From: Aplectana chamaeleonis
Taxonomy: Eukaryota > Nematoda > Chromadorea > Rhabditida > Cosmocercidae
Length of the DNA: 64,000 bases
NCBI GenBank assembly: GCA_029168955.1
Contig: JAPDOI010000131.1
Location: 868,001 to 932,000, forward strand
Reading direction: 5' to 3'
The notes under the pieces were generated by a model that did no database searches, had not been told where the DNA came from, and worked only from the letters and a program-made list of their open reading frames with translations. A program made the translations under genes and the position numbers. Position 1 is the first letter of the stretch. Each line of letters starts with the position of its first letter. This document shows positions 57,793-64,000 of the stretch, in pieces.

Positions 57793-58183
57793 TACACTTC
57801 GTGGGCTCGCAGCTGCGAGCATCGAGTGAGGCTGGAGGCCTGCACCGTCTACCATCTGCTATGTATTTCGCGCTAGAGCCACCATTGCAGCTGGTTCGAA
57901 GCTACAGAGAGCACTTGCATCAACGGCATGCGTCCGTAGCTGGCGTCCGCTGGAGCCCATCGTCTGTGGTGCGGCTGATTAATGAAGCATGATCGACACC
58001 ACACAGCTCTGGGAGACGTGCAGTACAGCAAAGTTTCGACATTCTCTTGCCGCTCATGGCTAGCTTTAAACGGAGCATGAACCCCTCGCCGTCCTAGGAC
58101 GCGCTGCATGTGCCAGCAATTGAGCGTCGTGCGCCAGCGTTTCAACGTTGTGCGCCATCGTTGAAGCGCTGTGCGCCACCGTT
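57793..58183. other. Intergenic DNA between the two CC genes
   Basis: Contains four degenerate 20-bp units (CGTTGTGCGCCATCGTTGAA type) at 58,110-58,190. Otherwise nothing recognised. Confidence 0.5.
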
Positions 58184-58468
58184 TCAGAGACATGACGCTT
58201 GCTGCTGGTCGCAAGCTATGAACGGAGTCTGACGACTGCTAATAGTCGATATGTATGATCGAAACCCACTTGGACATAGCTGCACTACATTATAGACCAA
58301 ATCTGTAGACGGACGTGTAGCGGACGGACAGCATGCATTTATAGAAGAACTGCATGAAGTTCCCGACGGACATGAGTCGCACTGTCCCAGTGGTGGTGAA
58401 AAAGATCCAGGACAAAGTGCTAAATTCTGAAGAATTATGAAAGTACTGTTGAACAGAGCCATGTACAC
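58184..58468 (-). CDS. Small CC-module ORF upstream of the large CC gene
   Basis: Open frame of 94 residues with a CC module in the middle (LCPGSF, CDSCPSGTSC, INACCPSAT) and a second CP.G (LCPSGF), ending at TGA with a tail containing two more cysteines. There are two readings. It may be a one-exon secreted protein starting at one of two Met codons, with the hydrophobic FIILQNLA as a weak signal. Or it may be a terminal exon starting at 58,426 after acceptor ATTCTTCAG, belonging to a tandem paralogue. It is on the same strand 1.2 kb upstream of exon 1. Module spacing differs from the large gene, so I do not add it to that gene. Confidence 0.45.
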   Translation of the reverse strand: MYMALFNSTFIILQNLALCPGSFSPPLGQCDSCPSGTSCSSSINACCPSATRPSTDLVYNVVQLCPSGFRSYISTISSRQTPFIACDQQQASCL

Positions 58469-58879
58469 CTTATCTCGGAGCGAAATTTACTGGGACGGGA
58501 AGTAAGTTCGTAGAGATTCTTTGGGTTGTTTTTTCGTCAATATTCGCAATGACTTATGCATTGATGGGCCCAGTGAGCAAACGGTTCTTCTTCTACAGGG
58601 TCGCTACATTGTTATGGTTTTTCTTCGAATAATCTAATTTTTCGTGATTTCTCAGGCTTGCGAGTAGACTATTCAAGAGGCGAGAATGAGCATTTTTGAC
58701 TACTGGACCCTTAGCAAACTCCTCTGATGTTGGGAGCTCAGGGCTGCCTCCGCGCTACCAGCATGTGACTCACATCCACGCAACGAGACGTAAACACTTT
58801 CCTATCCTAATGAATGTGGGGCGCCATGGATAGTGACATTGCTGGCAGCCAATTGCCAACGATATGTGAGCCACCCATG

Positions 58880-59160
58880 TATGTGAGGTGCACACTGAGG
58901 TATTCTTCACTTCCGCGCTGCCGTTCAGTCCGCAAAGTGCGCTTGATTGCGAAATCGTGCTGCGGCGCGGTTGCGAGTATCCTCAGACAGGGATGTGGAA
59001 TCACCCGGGCGGTGGGATCACCCGGGCGCCAGAGGCCAAAAGCGCCCGGGTGATCCCACATCCTTGTTTGAGGATGTTCGCAACCGCGCCGCAGCAAGAT
59101 TTCGCAATCAGGGTGCACTTTGCGGACTGAACGGCAGTGCGGAGGTGAACTGTACATGGT
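58880..59160. mobile_element. CG-rich hairpin MITE
   Basis: GCCGTTCAGTCCGCAAAGTG and TGCGGCGCGGTTGCGA pair with TCGCAACCGCGCCGCAG and CACTTTGCGGACTGAACGGC. Loop contains repeated TCACCCGGGCG. Confidence 0.83.
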
Positions 59161-60139
59161 GGCGGCGCGATGGTTGAGGTGACAAGCGAAATAGCACTCA
59201 TAACCAAGAGAGTCATCCGCCGCCATCTCGGTCATGGGTTGAGTATGTCCGAGGTGGTGGTCGCGTAGGAAAGTCACGTATTTTTGACCAGATCTGTTGA
59301 AATATGAATAACTTCATTCAGATTGGAGTTAAAGTTCGAATACTGAACTAGTCATCCGAAATTTCGCCGAGCGACGATGAATTGGAAAGTGGAACAATAG
59401 CCATTGCTTGGATATGGAATGCCGTGAAAAGAGGACTTCAAATAAGCCTCCTGTCTACGAAACTATGAAATCGGCAATGGGTCAATTTAAACACTGTTGG
59501 CCGCCTCCCGAAGGGGCACACATGTAAAATCAATCGCGCCCCACCACCTGATTATTTATTCGCGGAGCTGAACAAGTATCCGTTCTTCTTCTGCATGTTG
59601 ATTTTTATCAAGTTGATTTTTTTCTGATCAAAGTGCATGAAAGGTGTTTTTTATTTGTGTGTTGCGTAGGCGTGTCCACCGGTTTTCATTCTTGAATTTT
59701 CGGAATTTAAGATAGCTCTTTTTCTATTGTTGCGCTCTCTAAAATGCTGATCGCTTTTTTTCGAGAGGGAATTGATGGTCTTCTGAGATTAATTTTGCAT
59801 CAATAGCACTTTTTGAACGAAAAGGAGCGAAAAAAAGAGAGCAAAAAGTTGCGTTTTTCGCTAACCATACATATTATGTACCCTTACGTGAAAACAACTA
59901 TTGCATAAAGACTTTTCTATACGAAATCCGCTGTAAATGCAAACATAGAACACGCCCCTTCACATATTATGTGTAACACCACACATGCAATATTTATGAA
60001 AAGCCAACTTGAAAAAAGTAGCAGAGATACGTAGGAACGGGTACTACAGGGTGCGTATTAAATACCCGTACACGGTTCGGACCGCATAACTTGTCAAAGA
60101 AGCAAGTGAATCGGTATCGATCTTCACTATAATCTACTG
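59161..60139. other. Intergenic DNA, nothing recognised
   Basis: 59,161-59,275 partly mirrors 58,808-58,880, so the CG-rich hairpin may be wider. The rest is AT-rich with no coding or structural signal. Confidence 0.5.
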
Positions 60140-63100
60140 AAAACATGACTTACTTGACTTAATCGGTTGGCTTTCGCCTGACGCGGTCATTCCGCATCTT
60201 CACCGAGGTGTGCCGTCCTAGTAGTCAGCCGTGTCCATTTTTCACGGTCTTCAGCCACAATTTGAACACATTCCGTCCAGCTGTCACTATTCCATTTCCT
60301 GCGAAACGAAACATCGCGCCTGAATTGCCTTTCAATGCCGAGTGATTTCAAATCCTCCTTCACCACATCCGTCCAAAACTTTCGCCTACGTCTATGCGGC
60401 CGTTTCCAGACAGGACTTGGTAGCATCCTTAGAGCGTGTTGAACAAGATGATCTGGCGGTCTTTTTAAGATATGCCCGAGCAGTCGAAGTCGACTTTCCA
60501 TTGCTGCTTGAGATGGCGTTAGGAGATGCTGGCACCTCCCTCGTGTCAAGCGTTTATGTACTGCGTCGATTTCCTTGTAAAGTTCTTCGTTATGGCATAC
60601 ACGCGGCCAGAAATATCCAAGCAAACGCCTAAAAGCTTCCTCTCCGTGCAATCCAACCTTTCCATCTGCGTCTTCGGTGCTGCCCACGTCTCCGATCCGT
60701 ACATCGTGATAGGGCGAATAGCGGATAGGTAGACGCGCAACTTGACTTCCTTCGCGATGGTGGTAGACCACAAACACTTGGTTAGAGAATTAAATGCAGA
60801 CGTAGCTTTCGCACATCGTTGTCGAATATCCGCTGCATAACTACCATCGTTCTTCAGAAAACAGCGCCCAAATAACAAGAAATCGTCCACCAGTTCGACA
60901 CGTTGTCCGTCCACACAAACTCCCGCTGAAGGCCTCTGAAGACCCACATCTGCTTGCATTTGTCGTGACGAAGACGAAGTCCATAGGCTGCGGCATACTT
61001 CGAAACGAGGTTCACAATCCTTTGCAGTTTTGCGTTGTTTTCAGCGAATAACACGATGTCGTCGGCGTACTCCAGGTCGACAAAGGGAGCGTCCTGATGG
61101 TGTTAGGATCACATCCGCAGGAAACTGTTCTGCAACTCTACGCATGATGTCATTAACGGCGAAGTTGAAAGAAAAGGTCCTGAAACGGCTCCCTTGCCTT
61201 ACTCCTGTTTTCACCTCGAAAGCTGACGTAAATCCGACAGGTGTACGAACTGCTGCTGTTGTTCCTTTGTTCATGTCCTCGATTAACCGAACATACTTTT
61301 CCGGGACTCCATCTGCTCGCAGAGCATTGAGCAATCGGTCACGATGAGGAGAGTCGAACGCGGCTTCAAAGTCCAAAAAAGCAAGCTGTAATGGCTTCGA
61401 ATACCGCTGCCACGATTCAATTACTCTTCTCACGACGAACACTTGGTCGATGGTCGATCTTCCAGGTCGAAAACCGGCTTGCTCATCTCTGGTCGTTCTT
61501 TCACGATGTTTGGTAAGTCGCTGGAGAATGATACGTTCTAAAATCTTGTACATGACACGAAGTAGAGAGATTCCTATGTAGTTCTTAGGATCCGTGACGG
61601 ATAGCTTCTTGTGAAGAGGTACGATGATCGCATGTCTCCACGAATCGGGTATCCTTTCGCTCATCCATAAAGCACGGATGGTGTTGGTCATTTCACAAAT
61701 CCCAGACGGAGGAAGAGCTTTCAGCATTTCAGCAGTGCTGTTGTCATCTCCACCTGCCTTTCCATTCTTCATTTTCCGGACACAATCCAAAACTTCAGAC
61801 TCAGTCGGCGGTTCCTCACTGACATCGTAATGTGCTCTCTGAACATGCGGGAGCCCAGGTACTGATGGCGCTGGACGATTCAGTAGTGAACTGAAGTAAT
61901 CCTTTCATATTGGCAGCGTCGCATCACCAACTGCAACTCCATTGGTAGTGTTCAAGACAGGAGAACATCTCTTCATCTTCCCGCTATGCTGTCACAGCAA
62001 CGTTTAGGCTGTCCTTGGATTCTTCTCCTCCCAAGCCTTCTCGAACTCCTTAGCTCTACACATCCACTCTCGCTCGCGGTCACTTTGAAGCTGCCGACGC
62101 AACTTCCTCCTCAGACGCTTCTCCTCCACGAAGTTTCCTGCAGTTCGGAGAGCACATACTCTGTTGTAGGTAGATGTTGTTTCTTCTGAGACGTAGGCAA
62201 ACATCTTCTTAGGCTGTACAGCCGGGAGTGCCTCTTTCGAAGCGTCCTGGATGCACTTGACAAAAGAATCCGCGTCGCAAAGTTTCTTCTTAGTCCGTAC
62301 TACGATGTGAATAGAAACGCGTTGTCGAAAATTCCTTCTGCACTCTTCATCTCTGAGACTTGTCATGTCAATCCTCTGGAGAGGCTGAGCCCCTGGCTTC
62401 CTCTTATGAATCCTCGCATAACAGTTCAACAGAACAGGACGGTGATCCGAATCGAATGCGACATCCCACACAGCTCTAGATCTTCGAATGTCCGATACTG
62501 GATTATTCCTCGTCAGGACATAGTCAAGCTGTAGTTTCAAAGTTGTCATCTTCCGCTTCCGCTGCTCTTCTGGAGATAGCTGGGTTGGTCTCTGCCACGT
62601 AAGCTGATGGCGGCGATGATTCCTCTTGAATGTCGATGCAATAATCAGACCACTGCGTTCACAAAAGTCGACAAGGCGGTAGCCATTGTCCGATGTTTGC
62701 TCCACTGGGTAGAACCATTTACCGAGTACTTCGGATTCCTGATCATGTCCCATCTTCGCATTTGCGTCAATCCCCACGACAACAGCATGTTGACAAGGTA
62801 TCCTGGCCAGCAACGTATTGAGTTCCTCATAAAACGCATCCTTCAAATTGTCTTCGGCGGTTTCAGTGGGCGCATGAGCACTCACAATCCACAGATTGAA
62901 TCCTCTGTGATCCCGCAGTCGTACGAATGCATTCCGACACGACGTTGAGCCGAACTCCTTGACCATACCATTGGAATCCTTTCTTACAGCTATTGCACAG
63001 CCTCCCACTCTCCTATCGTCAGCGTTACCGCAGTAGATGGTGTACTCTCCGACGCTGATGACGGGTCTATCCTTGAGGCGGGTTTCCTGCAAAGCGGCAA

Positions 63101-63400
63101 ACGGTGCATGGAAACAGCTCAGAAGTCTGGATAGCGCAGTTTTTTGGATATCACTCGACAACAATCGACAGTTCAGGATGGCGAAACTGTGGCTCGTGAC
63201 CAAAGACTCCATGAACTCCCTAGGTACGGATCCTAAGGTGTTATGGACCAGAGGCCTTGGTGTGCCGGACGGCGACACCTTTATGCAATGTGCGGGATAC
63301 TTTCGCGATATAGTTGTGCACGCTATATCGCTCGAACGTTCCCTGTGTACACTCAAACGTCTGCTGGGTTCAGTAGAAGCAGGGGCACCAACGAGCAGGT
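60140..63400 (-). mobile_element. RTE-type non-LTR retrotransposon, decayed
   Basis: Endonuclease, reverse transcriptase and the RTE C-terminal region occur in order on the minus strand, in several frames. The right (5') boundary is uncertain, between about 63,250 and 63,430, where mariner sequence begins. The left end (3') is close to the C-terminal stop, as usual for RTE with its short 3' UTR. It lies upstream of both CC genes. Confidence 0.85.
60187..63300 (-). pseudogene. RTE endonuclease-reverse transcriptase with frameshifts
   Basis: Endonuclease: LQETRLKDRP, GGCAIAVRKD, VSAHAPTETAED, VGIDANAKMG, QLDYVLTRN, SDHRPVL. Reverse transcriptase: DEQAGFRPGRSTIDQVF, FLDFEAAFDSPHRDRLL, TGVRQGS, and YADDIVLFAEN in a different frame. 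C-terminus: GHILKRPPDHLVQHALR, KFWTDVVKEDLKSLG, RTAHLGEDAE. At least three frame changes (about 61.9, 61.1 and 60.7 kb) make it nonfunctional. Confidence 0.87.
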
Positions 63401-63443
63401 ACCAACAGACTTGTATATACACCCCCACTGAAAACATAATCAT

Positions 63444-64000
63444 TCAAAATAATCAGATATCGGGTAGGCATCCACGGCGGCCCGCAGCACGTCCTGAGGA
63501 ATCTCACTCCAAGCTTTCTTCAATGAATATTTGAGTGCGCTGATGCTGGTGTGTTCTGTAGCGCAGGCTATCTCCTCCCAAATGCTCCAGTCGCAGTAAT
63601 CCATAACGCTGAGATCTGGAGTTTGCTGGCCATGAAATCCGGTAGTTTCTCACGACACCAATGCTGGACCATCTTAGAACCGTGGGCTGGAGCCCAGTGT
63701 TGTTGAAACACCCATTATCCTCTGTTTCAATGCTGCATCAACCACAGTAACATATGCTGCCCAAGAATGGCTTACAGATAGGTGTCAGCCTCGATTTTCA
63801 CGCCTTTTTCAACAGAAGCGAGAGGCGTGCGAACCACTACGAAAGCGTTGTGTTTTACTCTGCGCGAAACGATTCTTCTCGCCTTGGTAGCTTGCTCACT
63901 GTCATGTGCAAGCAACCAGACGTTTTGGCTGTTGTAGCTCTGTTCCACGTTAAACAGCTTTCATCTGTGAAAAGCATCCTCAAGTGCCGATTTTTTCCGG
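63444..64000 (-). pseudogene. Mariner-type transposase, C-terminal part, cut by window edge
   Basis: Minus-strand frames show LFTDES (first catalytic Asp) near 63,970, FQQHWAPAHGSKMVQHW (second), then DLSVMDYCDWSIWEEIAC with the DLxxxDY third-Asp motif, LKKAWSEIPQDVLRAAVDA and a TGA at 63,444. At least two frame changes and a stop interrupt it. It abuts the RTE 5' side, so one element probably inserted into or truncated the other. Confidence 0.82.

Noticed and set aside
61041..61347. Plus-strand frames over the RTE
   Set aside because: Shadow of the minus-strand reverse transcriptase, whose motifs are clear.

Overview
This is eukaryotic, nematode-type DNA. Real exons are separated either by very short introns (64-77 bp, with acceptors such as TTTTCAG and TTTTCCAG) or by huge introns full of transposable elements. 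The recognisable elements are RTE-type, CR1/Jockey-like, Tc1, mariner and foldback families. I infer a TE-rich clade V (strongylid/hookworm-like) nematode. The RTE proteins point that way, but the species cannot be fixed from the sequence.

The one clear host gene is on the minus strand and occupies almost the whole window. Exon 1 (56,852-56,992) carries an ATG and a signal peptide. Eight further exons follow at 56.3, 53.5, 26.5, 26.3, 9.7, 9.5, 1.3 and 1.1 kb. All eight junctions keep reading phase and complete the same cysteine repeat (C..C..C..CC-P..CP.G). The result is a secreted protein of at least 340 residues with nine CC modules, continuing beyond the left edge. Its introns measure 451, 2,704, 26,932, 77, 16,506, 64, 8,124 and 66 bp. 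A second small CC-module ORF lies just upstream, at 58.2-58.5 kb on the same strand.

The rest is mobile DNA, much of it nested. At 1-10 kb there are CG-rich and inverted-repeat elements and a nearly complete LINE (4.63-8.23 kb, 15-bp TSD) whose protein has a 2A-like NPGP motif before a PHD finger. At 11.5-16.6 kb there are TTCGAATA satellites, TTAA-flanked MITEs and a 5'-truncated LINE. At 17-32 kb there are hairpin elements and two RTE/CR1 wrecks with a palindromic mariner inside. At 32.6-38.8 kb there is a satellite-filled hAT-like element (8-bp TSD) holding a 5.3-kb giant foldback (its own 8-bp TSD), which itself carries two MITEs. At 38.8-46.3 kb there is a hAT-like palindrome, two more satellite hAT-like elements and a 2.6-kb foldback. 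At 47.4-53.2 kb there is a Tc1 pseudo-element split by a LINE fragment and by another satellite hAT-like element. At 54-64 kb there are MITEs, a full member of the TTAA family, a decayed RTE and a decayed mariner.

The most novel points are the dispersed CC-module gene, the hAT-like elements built from 42-bp TTCGAATA satellite with clean 8-bp target duplications, and the layers of nesting, which can be dated relative to one another from TSDs and paralogous empty sites.
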